Assembly (NCBI GenBank): GCA_012861695.1 | Contig: JAAOOA010000527.1 | Location: 124,001 to 188,000, forward strand | Length of the DNA stretch: 64,000 bases | Origin: Trematomus loennbergii | Taxonomy: Eukaryota; Chordata; Actinopteri; Perciformes; Nototheniidae | Direction: 5' to 3' | Shown: positions 39,301 through 51,301 of the stretch, in pieces | Layout of the letters: each line of letters opens with the position of its first letter | How positions within the stretch are numbered: the stretch's first letter is position 1 | The notes under the pieces: model-generated | Told to the model about the DNA's origin: nothing | The model's database searches: none | Seen by the model: only the letters and a program-made list of their open reading frames with translations | Program-made: the position numbers and the translations under genes

Positions 39301-40231
39301 CGACTTTGAGTTGAAGAAAAGCGGTATATAAATATAATGTATTATTATTATTATGACTTTGCAATAATCCAGTCTGTTCTCTGTACATCCATCGCTGTGT
39401 GGTTTGGATCCCAACAGGACCGAAAAAGGCTATATTCCTTGTATGTGTACACATGCCAAATAAAGCTGATACTGAATCATTACTATCATTGTTGTTGTCT
39501 TTCCTTCTGTCACACTAATGAGTAAGTCTATCTACTATACAGAAGCAAAGCTTGCATTGCATATTAGAACATGAATTTGGCCACTGTTATTATAGTTGCA
39601 ATATGTAAAATTAGCCCTTAGCACACCATAGGGGACTGATGCCTATGCTGTAAAGTATTTTATTTTGGTGAGTCTGTCGCAAGACAGAAAAGACAGCCAG
39701 TATTGCTAGAATATAAACCTTTTTTTAAATTGCATTCTGTTTCTAGCGCAACAGCTTTGATCCAGGTTTACATCCTATCAGCTTCTGCATTAGCAGACAT
39801 AGCAACAGGAAATGGGGGGCCTATTTAAAAAGTTTGTGTTTAAAAATGTCTATATTGTGAGGCTAAATATTATGTTATAGCATAATGTTGCATGGCAAAT
39901 GTAACGACACACATGGCCTGATTTGCATATTGGAACTTTATGTGTGCACTAGAACACATTTATATGTACAATTAAAAGTTATCACAACATAATGTGGGCT
40001 CGCAGGCTGATAAACTAGGATATCTGATCTCGGTGGGTCTTAATGAGGCTTGATACAGACCTCAGTCAGTAGCCTATACTATTTGTAAGCAAATGCCTAC
40101 TATAATATGTATATTATAAGTGTAGATACATTCGCTCACATAATAAATGATGGTCGGGTTGCATCTTTCTGGAACTTTTTAACAAGGTTATAATGCAATA
40201 TATTAAAGTCTAGTGGTGTAACATTTTGAGT
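39301..40231. other. Non-coding interior of the Ginger1 element
   Basis: Starts with a second short LINE-like tail (GCGGTATATAAATATAATGT, then TATTATTATTATTATG). The remaining ~0.85 kb is AT-rich with no gene or repeat that I can name. Confidence 0.45.
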
Positions 40232-40315
40232 AGATCCGTGGCGCACTAGTAAAGCGCAGGGCTCGAGTGGTTTTGGCTCTTGGGACTCGGGTTTGAGTCC
40301 AGCATGAACTTTTTT
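40232..40315 (+). ncRNA. tRNA-like Pol III module in the right TIR
   Basis: Plus-strand TGGCGCACTAGTAAAGCGC (A-box, GCGC D-stem), GGGTTTGAGTCC (B-box) and TTTTTT at 40310-40315. It also points outward. Between the boxes it differs from the left copy at about seven of 45 positions, although the rest of the TIR is nearly identical. Confidence 0.45.
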
Positions 40316-41096
40316 GTTATTTTCATGTCGCTACACACTGAATATTACGTTTGAATAGAGGACTCCTAATATTGTTTGCCGAGACCAACATTAATGACCC
40401 ATCAGCATTTTAAAGTCTAAGTATCCCTGCACATGCAGCAATGACATTTCTGCTGCTATCTTTGTAAAACGAGTTAACAGTCACATCTTATCTGGATGAG
40501 TGCTGCAGAATACTGTGTGTGTAGTCTTTCATATTAAACATGATCGCTGGTAGATAGCCACAGAAGTCTTAACACAGTTTAACCTGGGTGGATCACAGTT
40601 TCACATGGGCGGGTCCCAGTTCCCTGGGCGGATCGCCGTTTACCTGAGCGGGTCACAGTTTAACACAGATGAAGACTTCTCCAGCACGCTGCTTTCAAAC
40701 TGTGAGTAAACACCGTGTGCTTCACTTGGAGGCTGTCTGAAGGTGTACTCAGGTCTCAGATGGACTTAGTATCACATTAGGAACGATATTCAGTGATAAA
40801 TCGGGCAACAATAGCTGGTTTAAATGATTTATTGGAGCTCGCAATGTTTTGAACAGACATCCCCTGTCAACTCGTTTCTTTTTTTGTAGTCTCGCTGTTC
40901 GCGTCCGGATATCGCCATCGTAACCACAACCTCACACACTGGTACTGAATGTGCTTCAAAGTATTCCTACCGAGCCAAATATTCCAAAACATTTATGTAA
41001 ACGACAGAAGAAGCGATCGAAATGTGTATTTCAGTCGAAGGCCACGCCCCTCACATCTGTGCCCCAGTTGATCGGGGAACCAGTTAATCCGGAACA
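40235..41096 (-). repeat. Ginger1 right terminal inverted repeat (862 bp)
   Basis: Reverse complement of 32254-33115. The outer end TTAATCCGGAACA borders the CGGG duplication. The same three ~28-bp-spaced units (TTTAACCTGGGTGGATCAC, CACATGGGCGGGTCCC, TTTACCTGAGCGGGTCAC) are kept at 40578-40655. Confidence 0.92.
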
Positions 41097-41195
41097 CGGG
41101 CCGGATTTGTCCCCCGGGCCTTGAGTTTGACACCCCTGGTCTAAAGTGTTATTAATGTGATAATAAAGTGTTAATGAAGAGTAAAGGGAACAGAC

Positions 41196-41310
41196 CTGCT
41201 CTGTGTATCCGAAGCTGAGGCTGTAAAACAGCGTCCAGTGGTTTCTGGAGTCTCTTGTTCTCCTCTTTGGAAAGAGACAGCTCCTCCTCGAGCATTTGGA
41301 CTTTACTCAT
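41196..41310 (-). CDS. First coding exon of a C2H2 zinc-finger gene (orphan)
   Basis: On the minus strand: ATG at 41310-41308 giving MSKVQMLEEELSLSKEEN, then KRLQKPLDAVLQPQLRIHRA, and a GTCTGT donor after 38 codons plus one base (phase 1). This is the standard first exon of the fish acidic-leader zinc-finger family, but it lacks the ~25-residue helical stretch that usually lies between MSKVQML and EEEL. The next exon of the family starts AC-GTC (DVQQL) in the complementary phase, exactly as at 21373 on the same strand. It is therefore the best candidate first exon for that gene, with a ~20-kb intron filled by transposons. An upstream in-frame ATG (41370) exists but is not family-typical. Confidence 0.75.
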
Positions 41311-41592
41311 GTTTCCTAGATCACCTTTCCCTGCAGACTCCGTTAAACACACCGTTTCTCTCTCCATCAAACTCTCAATCTGACTAGTGTTGCTAACGTG
41401 TTTCCAGCTAGCATGCTAAGCTAGCTCCTATAGTCCGAGGTAAACGCTCCAGAAAAAAGAGCACAGAGTCCATTCGGAGGTTTATCCAGACACACAGATG
41501 ATGGATCAGTAGTGCTGGAGCTCACACACACTTTCTCAGGAACACAGAGAGAGAGAACCGTAGCGACGAGACGCCACATGGATCCAGGTTCT
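41311..41592 (-). promoter_or_regulatory. 5' UTR and promoter region of the zinc-finger gene
   Basis: Non-coding upstream of the orphan first exon, with AGCTAGC/GCTAGCTTAGC repeats near 41405-41425. It is bounded by the TTC-rich tail of the neighbouring LINE at 41593, which limits the local promoter to under 300 bp. No TATA box was recognised. Confidence 0.4.
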
Positions 41593-41835
41593 TCTTCTTC
41601 TTCTCTTCTTCTTCTTCTTCTTTTTTTTGGCGGATTGCAAACAACTTAAAAGGTGCATACCGCCACCTACTGTACATGAGTATGAATCATCATATCATAC
41701 CAACTCTTAACCTATGATCTAATCAAAATAAATAAATAAATCAACAAAAAAAAACATGAAATAAATAAATAAAACAAAAATAAAAATCTATGTTCTTTCC
41801 TGACCTAATGTTAAATTATTTTTCCTACCCCAGTT

Positions 41836-44800
41836 TCACTCAAGAGTAAACAGTGCCTTTCTGGTAGCTCTCACTCCCTCTCCTTTTGTTCCCAAAATAC
41901 CAACCACACTCCATTCCCTCTCTGCCTCTAAAACTTTAGCCTTTAGTTTTTCTCTTTCAGCTTTATAGATGTCACAATGTATCAAGATATGTTCCACATC
42001 TTCTTTTACTCCACAGCTCCCACACTTGTCACTGTCACTTTTCCCCATGATATACAGAGTACCATTCAATGCTGTGTGATTTATTCTGAGTCTAGTGATC
42101 GTGATTTCCTCCCTTCTGTTTCTTTCTTTAAAATATGAATTGTAATTGTCTTTGTACTTTGTGATATTCTTTGCCTTTCTGGTCTTTCTCCCACCTTTTC
42201 TGCCAGATCTCCATCCCTTTCTTCTTAATGACTGCTTTCCCTTCTCCTTTACCAAGTTGAACTGGTAATGTTATTTCCTTTTGTAGTGCACTTTTTGCTC
42301 ATTTATCAGCACACTCGTTCCCTTTCACCCCCTCATGAGCAGGCACCCAGCAGAACTGCAGATCTATACCGCCTCTGTGCAGTCTTAACAGGCTATGATT
42401 CAGTTCTATGAGAATGTCTTCTCTGGCAGTTGTTGTAGATTGTATGCTTTGTAATATGGACAATGAATCTGTGCACATCACCACCCTATCTGGTCTGACT
42501 CTTCAACCCACTGTAATCCTATTATTACAGCCAGCATTTCTGCTGTGTACACTGATAATTGATCAGACGCTCTTTTTGAAATAGATATTTTAAATTCTGG
42601 GATGTATATACCAATTCCAACACACTCTTCCTTGTTCTTAGAACCATCTGTGTACATTTGTAGGCAATTGTAATACTTTTCATTCAGATACATACTTGTT
42701 TTAATTCCCACTTCATTTACTTGCCACTCTTTTTTCCTTTCTACAATACTCATATCTATTTTAGCTTCTGGGAAAAGCCATGGAGGAACACTACTAAATG
42801 GGGTTGCTTTAGCAAACGTGATATTCTCCACTCCATATGCCCTCGTTCTCTCCTTACTCGTCCAGCCAAACCCACGTCCCTGGAACTTTGCATATTCCCA
42901 GCAATCCTGTAATATTCTGTTTGAAATATTTCCCTCTCCACTTCCTTGTAGCCTGACCCAGTATGACAGAGCAAGTTTCTCTCTTCTGATCTCCAGAGGT
43001 GTCTCTCCTGCTTCTATCAGAACTGCATTGATAGGGGATGACTTTATCGCTCCAATACACAACCGCAATGCTTTATATTGTATTCTATCATTTTTAAAAG
43101 CGATGTTTTTGCTGCTGCTCCATACACTATACAACCATAATCTATTGTGGACCTCATAATTGATCTGTAAATGTTTATTAATGCTTGTTTGTCTGCGCCC
43201 CAGTTGCATCCAGCTACAGCTCGCAATACATTTAATACTTTTTTGCATTTTGTTTCCACTTGTTTAATATGCATTTTCCATGTATATTTGCTATCAAACC
43301 ACAGTCCTAGGTATTTGAACTCATTCACCTTTGTCATTGGACGATCATATAGTGTTAGCTGTTGGCCATCAATCTTGCGTTTGTTTGTGAATACCATGTA
43401 GCATGACTTGCTTTCTGACATTTTGAATCCCCAGTTATATGCACCTCTCCACTTTTTTAATCGCTCTAGCTATATTCTCCATTACGTATGGGGCATTTCT
43501 TCCCCTCATCCAAATAGCCCCATCATCTGCGTATAGAGCCGATTGAATGCATGTGTCTAAACATGTAAATATATCATTGATCATGATGTTAAATAATATT
43601 GGACTGACTGCACTCCCTTGGGGATACCATTTTCTATTTCAAAATAGTTGGAAATATCTGCTCCAACCTTTACTCTAAATGTCCTGTCTGTTAAAAAGGC
43701 CCTTACCCAATTGTACATTCTCCCTCCAATACCCATTCTACTCAATTTGATCAGTAACCCATCCCTCCACATACAGTCATACGCCTTTTCAATGTCAAAG
43801 TACACTATTGCCATTATCTCTTTCATTTTCAATGTTTTTTCCACATCATTACTCACTCTTACTAAAGCATCTATTGTGGACCGCCCTTTACGAAATCCGC
43901 TCTGAAAACTACTCAGCAGCCCTTTCTGCTCCAGTACATGTGAGAGCCTACGGACAATGATCTTTTCCATCCATTTACATAGGTGTGATGTAAGAGCTAT
44001 TGGTCTGTAGTTACTAGGGTTAGCTGTATCTTTCCCTGGCTTATTGAATGGTAGCACGACTGCTGTTTTCCACAAACTTGGCATATCTCCTTCTCTCCAG
44101 ATTTTATTGAAAAGACTCAGCACCATTGTCATAGTTTCCATAGGCAACTGTCTAAACATAGCATAACATAGCTGGTCTTGTCCTGGGCTGTATAACCTGT
44201 ACCTTGTAAGGCTATTTTGAGTTCTGACATTGTAAATTCCACATCAAGAGCTGACCTATTATCCTGTCTCTTCTCCTTCACGTTTTCATTCTCTGCTAGT
44301 AACTGCTGTTTTTGCTGCCTATGAATATCACTGAGATGTTCCCCGCTATGTACTGCTGCAAGTGTCCTTCCTAACATGTCTGCCTTCTCTTTATCTGTCA
44401 CTGCCAGCCTCTCCCCATCAACCAAAGCTGGAATTTTAATGGATTTCCTTTTCCCACTCATCCGCTTAAACATGGACCAGACATCACCTAATTTACTCCT
44501 CTGCCAATGGTAGAACAAAATTCTCTCCATGTTCTTTTTTGTGTGTATTTGATTGTCCTTCGAGCAGCTGCCCTTTTCCTTTGAAACTCTATAACATTAT
44601 TTTGTGTCATGTTTTTCTTTAATTCTCTAAATGCATTATTTCGCTCTTTAATAGCCCTGCTGCATTCCTCATTCCACCATGGCACCACTTTCTTCCTACC
44701 CTTGGTTGTTGTTTTGGGTATACTGTTCTCTGCTGCATTTAGAATATGTTGCGTTATTTGGCTTGTAATACCTCTATGCTTCCCTCTGATGTTAGCAGGT

Positions 44801-45918
44801 GTACCGACTCCTCACACCATATCCTACATTTCCCCCAATCAGCTTTAGCAAAGCACCACCTGGTTATTGCACCTCCTTCCTGCATATATACATTAGTATT
44901 CATTTTAGTAAGCACTGGATAATGGTCACTTCCTACTGTGGAGTTATTCAAAACAAACCATTCGCATGTATGAACCAAACAGTTTGACACTAATGTCAGA
45001 TCCAGGCATGAGACTTTCCCCCTGTGTACATCTACTCTTGTGCCATGTCCATCATTAAGGCATACTAGTGTTCTTTCCTCCAGCATTTCTTCCACTATAT
45101 TTCCGTTACTGTCTGTATGGTTGCTGCCCCATAGACTGTTGTGTGCATTGAAATCACCACACCAAACTTCCTTCCTATGTTTATTGCCTGCTATTTCTTT
45201 AAATATATCAGTGGTTAGATTTTTACATGGGTTGTATAAATTGATTATCCTAATGTTATCTTGTTTCCTAGGGTTGCAGATTTCCACTATAATACACTCT
45301 ATATCATCAGGAGATTGCACCTCCCTATATGTCACAAACGAGCTGAGGACCAAAATGCAGAACACGGGGAAACCAGGGATAGTCAGTAACCAGCTTTATT
45401 GAAGGCAATAACTGGTAGGAGACGAAAAGGCAGGTAGTAGGCAAAGGGCTGGTCGGGGACAGGCGAGGGTTCCAGGGGAAGGCAAGACGGGAGTCGCAGG
45501 TACAGAACGGGTCAGGGAGCAGGCGTGGCAGAATAGTCTGGGTACAGGCAGGGTCAGGAATCAGGCGAGGCAGGCAGGGTCGGAACCGGGAGAGCAATCT
45601 GGAAAGTAATGCTGGAAAGACTGGCATGCTGCAAAGTACGATCTGGCACTGAGGTGAGAGTGAAGTGGGCCTATATACTACTGGAGCTGATGGGTGTAAC
45701 AGAGTGAGAGAGAGACAGGGTGTGGCTACCAGGTGACTAAGGAATGTTAATGCAGAAAATAGGTGAGTGAGAAAGCAGACTGTGACACTATATGCGACAC
45801 CAACTTTGAGAAACGTGGCACACCCTCCACCATTTTGATTATTATCTCTATCATGCCTTATACAGCTAAATCCTGGAATGACAAAGTCTAATTGAGGTCG
45901 TAACCAGGTTTCTTGCAC
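41836..45918 (-). pseudogene. LINE copy 1 ORF2 (endonuclease, RT, RNase H)
   Basis: Endonuclease: MQETWLRPQLDFVIPGFSCI at 45918, then after the solo LTR WCGDFNAHNSLWGSN and VGSDHYPVL down to about 44920. RT: NYRPIALTSHLCKWMEKI, FQSGFRKGRSTIDAL and FDIEKAYDCMWRDG at 44160-43580. RNase H: YTDGSKN near 42655, YTAEMLAVIIGLQW near 42540, CTDSLSILQSI and WVPAHEGVKGNECADK at 42484-42299. C-terminal CCHC-like CGSCGVKEDVEHILIHC near 42010. Breaks occur near 44510, 44150, 43580, 43240 and 42260. Confidence 0.85.
45330..45787 (-). mobile_element. Solo LTR (gypsy-like) inserted in LINE copy 1
   Basis: 458 bp with TGTCACA...TGTGACA ends and a 5-bp duplication CTATA (45325-45329 and 45788-45792). Read on the minus strand it has a TATA-like AGTATATAGG near 45675 and AATAAAGC near 45395, ordered as U3-R-U5. 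No internal retroviral sequence is left, so it arose by LTR-LTR recombination. Confidence 0.85.
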
Positions 45919-46032
45919 ACATATTACCTCAGGGACTACCTCTAGATCATATATATTTTCTTGAATTCTTGACCATTAGCTATGAGGCTTCTTGCGTTCC
46001 ACTGTAGTATGTGCAGCACCATGATTAAGGAT

Positions 46033-47329
46033 CTAACCCTCATCCTGATTTTCATTTTCCCCAGCTCCATTTATAGTTAGCATTGCATGTATCTGATCTG
46101 CTTTAATATCTTTCATGTCAAGGAATTTTCCAGCTGCCTCCACAATGGCTTTGATTCTATCACTTTTCTTTTTTAACTGTAATGCAACATTTACAGTATG
46201 GCATATAAATACCACAAAATTCACCTTTTTCACTCCTAAAACATCATCATCCTCTTTACTCTTGGTGGCGCTGTGGGGTTGGATTTGAAGATTACTTTTT
46301 GGTGTGTTCCTGACATGTTGTATTGTAATGCTCTGCTCCATTCCACTAGGGGTCTTATTGATTGTTACTGTTCCCCTTACTTTCTTTATTGCTTCTGCGT
46401 ATGAAACTTTGTTTGTAATCTTAACTCTCTGCACCTCTCTGGCCTCTCTCTGCACTTCACAACCTCCAAACGCAGCACTGTGATCTCCTCCGCAGTTACA
46501 ACATTTAACCTTTGCATACTTTTCACATTTCCCATACTCATGTTTTCCTCCGCATCTCGCACACCTTAGCTGTCCTTTACACTGCTGCGCTGTGTGCCCC
46601 ATTCGTTGACATGCATAGCACCTGAGAGGTTTGGGATGTACTCCCTAACCATGAAGTTCAACTATCCCATTTGTACTGCCTTAGGTAAGATTCTCTCAAA
46701 CTGAATGAGAACTGATAATGTTTCTTTGAGTGTACCATCCCGTTTGCTTTTAAGCCTTGTGACTTCCACTATTTTGCCTCCTTTTAATTCACTTTTCACA
46801 TCTTCCATTGACATGTCCAATGGTACTCCTGAGATTACTCCTCTCAGTTTTCCCATTGCTCCTGGAACATGCGCCTTCATTTTCTCCCCATTCAGTGAGT
46901 TCATTCCCAGAATCTTTTCCTGCTGCTGTTTGTTATTGGCATGTATCAATACCCGCTTGTTGTTCATGAATTTAGCAAATTTAATTTTTCCAATCTCTTT
47001 TCAATTGCTTTGGTAAGTTTAATCGGGTGGTAATGCCCACCATCCTGATTGAATTCTATTACAACTTTCCACTCGTGTTCTATTTCTTTATTCAACATTG
47101 CTTGGCTGTCATTTTGACTGACTCTTGATTTTTTGTTTTGCTTAGCCTCGTCTGCTTCACCTGACCAATCCGACCAACTTCGAGTTCTTACTGAACTATC
47201 TCTTTCTCTCAAAGATCTTTTCTTCTTCGCAGCTTTGGATATCATCCATTCCATATTGTTTCTTTGGCTACCATCTGAGCTGGTTGACATGATGAAACAC
47301 TCAATGTACAGTTTATGCAAATCCGCCAA
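46033..47329 (-). pseudogene. LINE copy 1 ORF1 (gag-like, CCHC knuckles)
   Basis: Nucleic-acid-binding ORF1 protein. It starts near 47290 (MSTSSDGSQRNNMEW), has a basic linker, a middle domain (VPGAMGKLRGVISGVPLD near 46865) and zinc knuckles near 46602-46490 (CARCGGKHEYGKC, CCNCGGDHSAAFGGC), then a C-terminal region ending near 46033. It is split over three frames (breaks near 46965 and 46630). Confidence 0.8.
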
Positions 47330-47521
47330 AATAACAGTCCAATGCTACCGTTTCTGTATGTATCCGAATTTCCGATTCTCTGTGAACTTTCTGCCACGCG
47401 TCTCCAACTTCACTTCCTTCTTCCGGCCGCCGCGCAGGCGAACTGTCTCTTTCCCCTTAATGGCGAATCGCTTCCACTTGGCATATATCGCCACCTACTG
47501 TTGATTTATTAAATGTTTATA

Positions 47522-50500
47522 CTAAATCCTTGTCCTCAGACCAGTGCTTTTGAGGAATTTGAAGATCAACTTGTTTGCTTCATTTCTTGATTTACTTTCA
47601 TATATTGACTTGAAATCCATGTCCTTGATGTTGAGTTGTTCCAGTGCAGTTTTCAGAATGAGTCTTTGTCTGTTATAATCCGGGCAGCTAAAAAATACAT
47701 GATGTATTGTCTCTGGTTGTTGGCAACCATCACAATTGCCATTTGGATGTTTTCCAATCAGATGCAGTGATGAGTTTAATCCAGAGTGACCCACTTTTAT
47801 CCTGCTGTTAATGCTCTGTTCTCTTCTACTCCCCCAAGTGCTTCCCGTTCCTACTTCCCTTTGTATCTGGTATAAATGTCTTCCTTTGGTGTTACTGTCC
47901 CATAGTTTTTGCCATTGTTGCTTGATAACAACTTTTGTAACAGATTTGACTTCTGCTCTACTGATGGGTACCATAATATCAATCTGGTTTGCTTTCAAAC
48001 CACATTTTGCCAGTTGATCCACTACTTCATTCCCTCTAATACCCACATGCGCTGGAACCCACACAAATTGAACAACAATTCCCAGATGAACTAACCTAAA
48101 CATGATGTGTAAAATTTCATGTAAAATATCCTGTCGACATTCTGAAGAGAAGTTGTTTATACTCTCCAGAGCTGCACTGGAGTCAGAGCAAATGACCACT
48201 CGCATTGGCTGTATTTCTCTACCCACTGAAGTGCTAGTGAGATAGCCATCATCTCTACTGTATATACTGCGATGTGATCACTCGTCCGCTTTCCCACTTT
48301 TACTTTTAATTCAGGAACATCAAATGCACAACTAGTTTGACCATTTTCTGGATTTTTGGATCCATCAGTAAATATTTGTATAAACTGCCCATATTGTTCA
48401 TGTAGAACAGTATTCACATAAGCCTGTACATTAATTTTGTTTTTCATTGAATGTAACCTTTTCAATAAAGATAAATCTACTATAGGTTGAGGTAGCAACC
48501 ATGGTGGAACAGCTGATAACAACACCGTCGGACTAATATTCCATTCTTTAACTTTGAATTCTTACATAATTCAGAAACACAAACACAAAAACTTTCTTTT
48601 TTCATTTTGTTACTTTCCCAACTTGTTTTTACAGTTTGTTTAGTAGGGTGAGTATCTTTATGGCCCTGTAGATTTGCCCAGTAATTAACAATTAACTGTT
48701 TTCTCCTCAAAAAATTGGTATTTCTCCGACCTCTACCTGAAGTGCCGACACTGGTGTAGATCTGACTGCCCCACAGCATATCCTTAGTGCTTGTGCCTGG
48801 ACTCTATCTAATTTTTGAAGAGAAGAGTATGCAGCTGAACCATACACTATTAGTCCGTATTCTATGGCTGATCTAATTAAGGCTGTGTATACGTTCCTCA
48901 AAGCAGCTTTATCAGCCCCCCACTTAGTGCCTGCCAAGCACCTCATAACATTTAAAACCCTTTTACATTTATCTACTACTTTATCAATGTGAGTACTCCA
49001 TGTGACTCTCTCGTCCAACCATATTCCCAGAAATGTAAATGTCTTCACTTTCTTTAGTTCTTGTCCATAAAGTTTTAACCTAACCTCCTCACCTATCCTT
49101 TTCCTCGTAAAAAATAAAGTTTCAGTTTTTTCCACCGACAATCTAAACCCCCGTGTCAGAGACCAGCTTTCAATTTCCGTAATGGCTTCCTGAATCTTAC
49201 CTACAATATAATTTACATTTCTGCCCCTTTTCCAAATAGCTCCATCATCTGCAAAAAGTGACTTACCGATATCAGATCCTACTTGTGTATATATATCATT
49301 TATCATGATAGAAAACAAAAGAGGACTAATTACACTCCCCTGTGGGGTTCCATTTTCAACTTCATGCCTTCGAGAATAAGAATTGCCAACTCGGACTCTG
49401 ATGGCACGGCCAAACAAAAAATCCATAATCCAATTATATACATTACCTCCCAGACCCATAATGTCCAGTTTTATTAATAATCCTTCCTTCCACATCATAT
49501 CGTAAGCTTTTTCCACATCAAAGAATACAGCTACAACACACTCCTTATTCGCTTGGGCTTTCCTAACTTCAGATTCCAGGCACAGCAGTGGATCTAAAGT
49601 ACTCCGCCCTCTTCTAAACCCACTCTGATAAGGAGTCATTAGTTCATTTTTCTCAACGTAGTATGTCAGCCTTTCTGTTATCATTCTTTCCATAACTTTA
49701 CACAAGTGCGATGTCAGAGCTATAGGTCTATAACTGCCTGGACTAGTTGGATCTTTCCCAGGTTTTCTAATAGGAATAATGACAGACTCTTTCCATATTA
49801 TTGGCAGCTTCCCTTTCTCCCAAATCTTATTATACATCTCCAACAGCTTTCCTAATGCAAAATCACTTAATTTGGTCAACATTATATAACATACATTATC
49901 TTTCCCAGGAGCAGTCATTTTACACTTACTTAATGCTCTTCTCAACTCTTGAATAGAAAAAGGTACATTTACAACACTCTGCGACGAATGTCTTTCTTCA
50001 TATACATTAGGATGCTCATCTAACACTTCCTGCCTCCTGATCTTACCTTCTTCTGTCAAATTTTCCGAAGAATGAACTTTGACAAAATGTTTGCTAGAAT
50101 TTCTGCCTTCTCCATAGGACCAATTTCCCCTCCATCTCTAACACTGGCAGGTTACTCTGCTGTCTAATTCCCCTCATCTTCTTAATCATTCCCCATACTT
50201 TATCTAATGGCGTAGTTCTCCCAATACTTGAACAGAATCCTCTCCAACACTCCCTTTTTGCTCTTTTAACAATTTTCCTTACCTGAGCCTGTGCCTTCTT
50301 ATATTCTAATAAATTGTGTAATGAATGTGTCTTTCTTAGCTTTCCAAACAGCCTGATTTTGTTTCGGATTGCATCATTACATTCTTTGTTCCACCACGGT
50401 ACCATCTTAACACATTTACTAAGTTTACCAGTTTTATTCCCAATAGATTGATTAGCGCTTTTAATTATATTTGAAGTAAATTGCTCATTTATATCATCAA

Positions 50501-51301
50501 TACTTCCTGCCATATCAATCTGATCAAATTCATTATCACACAATTTAGCAAACATCTCCCAATTTGCTTTAGAAAAAGTCCATCTCATGATACCGTCTAG
50601 CTCAACCACATTACTTATATCAAACTTGATTATAATCGGAAGATGATCACTCCCAATACTGTTATTTGCCAATACTTCCCAACTGCTACCAGAAGCTAAT
50701 TCACTTGTTACCAGAGTTAGATCGATCGCAGACTCTGTTCCATCTCTAAAATTGAGTCTTGTACCTTGCCCATTATTTAAACAAACTAATTCTTTGCCTC
50801 CATTAAGTCCTCCACCACCTGTCCGTTGTAATCTGTTGATCTCCCTCCCCACATTGTATTATGTGCATTAAAATCACCACACCATATTATTTCATTTCCT
50901 TGACAAAGACTGTCTAATTCCTCTATTTTGAGTTTATTACATGGATTATAAAAATTCAGGACACTAATATTCCTTTTATTAATCCAAACTTCTACACCCA
51001 CTATTTCTAAATCATGACTGTTCTTAAATGTTAGCCTACTATAAGACATTATTTCTCTGATAAAGATTGCACATCCCCCTCCCTGACCATCATTTCTATC
51101 TTGTCTTATAGCACTATATCCCCCAATAATGAAGTCCAAATGATTCTTCAGCCATGTTTCTTGAATACAAATAACGTCTGGTTTTTCTTTTAACTGATAT
51201 ATATAGGTCTTGAATTCTTGTCCATTTGCAATAAGGCTTCTAGCATTCCACTGCAGAATGAGAAAAACCATCAATCTATTCACTAATCTGTGAATCATCA
51301 T
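47522..51301 (-). pseudogene. LINE copy 2 ORF2 (endonuclease, RT, RNase H)
   Basis: Endonuclease near 51260-50620 (LQWNARSLIANGQEF, ICIQETWLKNHLDF, WCGDFNAHNTMWGG, IGSDHLPII). RT in one long frame 50059-48707 (YRPIALTSHLCKVMERMI, YQSGFRRGRSTLDPLL, FADDGAIWKRGRN near 49245, VKTFTFLGIWLDERVTW). RNase H 48420-47990 (FTDGSKNPENG, YTVEMMAISLALQW, WVPAHVGIRGNEVVDQLAKC). C-terminal CDGCQQPETIHHVFFSC near 47720, stop near 47522. Frames change near 50810, 50070, 48740, 48520 and 48200. The RT active-site FADD is kept. Confidence 0.88.

Larger units (their letters stand above)
32254..41096 (+). mobile_element. Ginger1-type DNA transposon, 8.8 kb, with 862-bp TIRs
   Basis: Begins TGTTCCGGATTAACTGG and ends with its reverse complement (CCAGTTAATCCGGAACA). 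It is flanked by the 4-bp duplication CGGG (32250-32253 and 41097-41100), inside a hAT MITE. Long inverted repeats span 32254-33115 and 40235-41096, equal in length. The interior carries a 15-exon gypsy-integrase-like transposase with Ulp1 and PHD modules. TG...CA ends, 4-bp CG-rich TSDs, the GPY/F motif and the Ulp1 extension are the defining Ginger1 traits. Secondary insertions inside are a LINE tail (33183-33372), a GATA microsatellite and a LINE fragment (38655-39300). The inverted repeats are nearly identical, which implies recent activity. Confidence 0.9.
31788..41138. mobile_element. hAT MITE split by the Ginger1 element
   Basis: Terminal inverted repeats CAGGGGTGTCAAACTCAA (31788 onward, and ending at 41138 in reverse complement), flanked by a perfect 8-bp duplication GTCTAAAG at 31780-31787 and 41139-41146. 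Without the Ginger insertion it measures about 0.5 kb and encodes nothing. The rejoined sequence (GTCGCGGG then CCGGATTTG) is the usual end of this fish hAT family. Confidence 0.9.
41593..47461 (-). mobile_element. I/Nimb-like LINE, copy 1, nearly full length
   Basis: Runs 5' to 3' from about 47461 down to a (GAA)n tail at 41593-41620. Upstream of the tail is a 3' hairpin: GGCGG (41664-41660) pairs with CCGCC (41633-41629). ORF1, ORF2 with endonuclease, reverse transcriptase and RNase H are all represented but carry several frameshifts. A solo LTR interrupts the endonuclease. The RNase H domain together with CCHC knuckles in ORF1 points to the I superfamily (Nimb-like in fish); the exact clade is inferred. 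Confidence 0.85.

Noticed and set aside
40232..40315. A functional tRNA gene
   Set aside because: D-stem and boxes are present, but the T and anticodon stems do not pair; kept only as a tRNA-like module.
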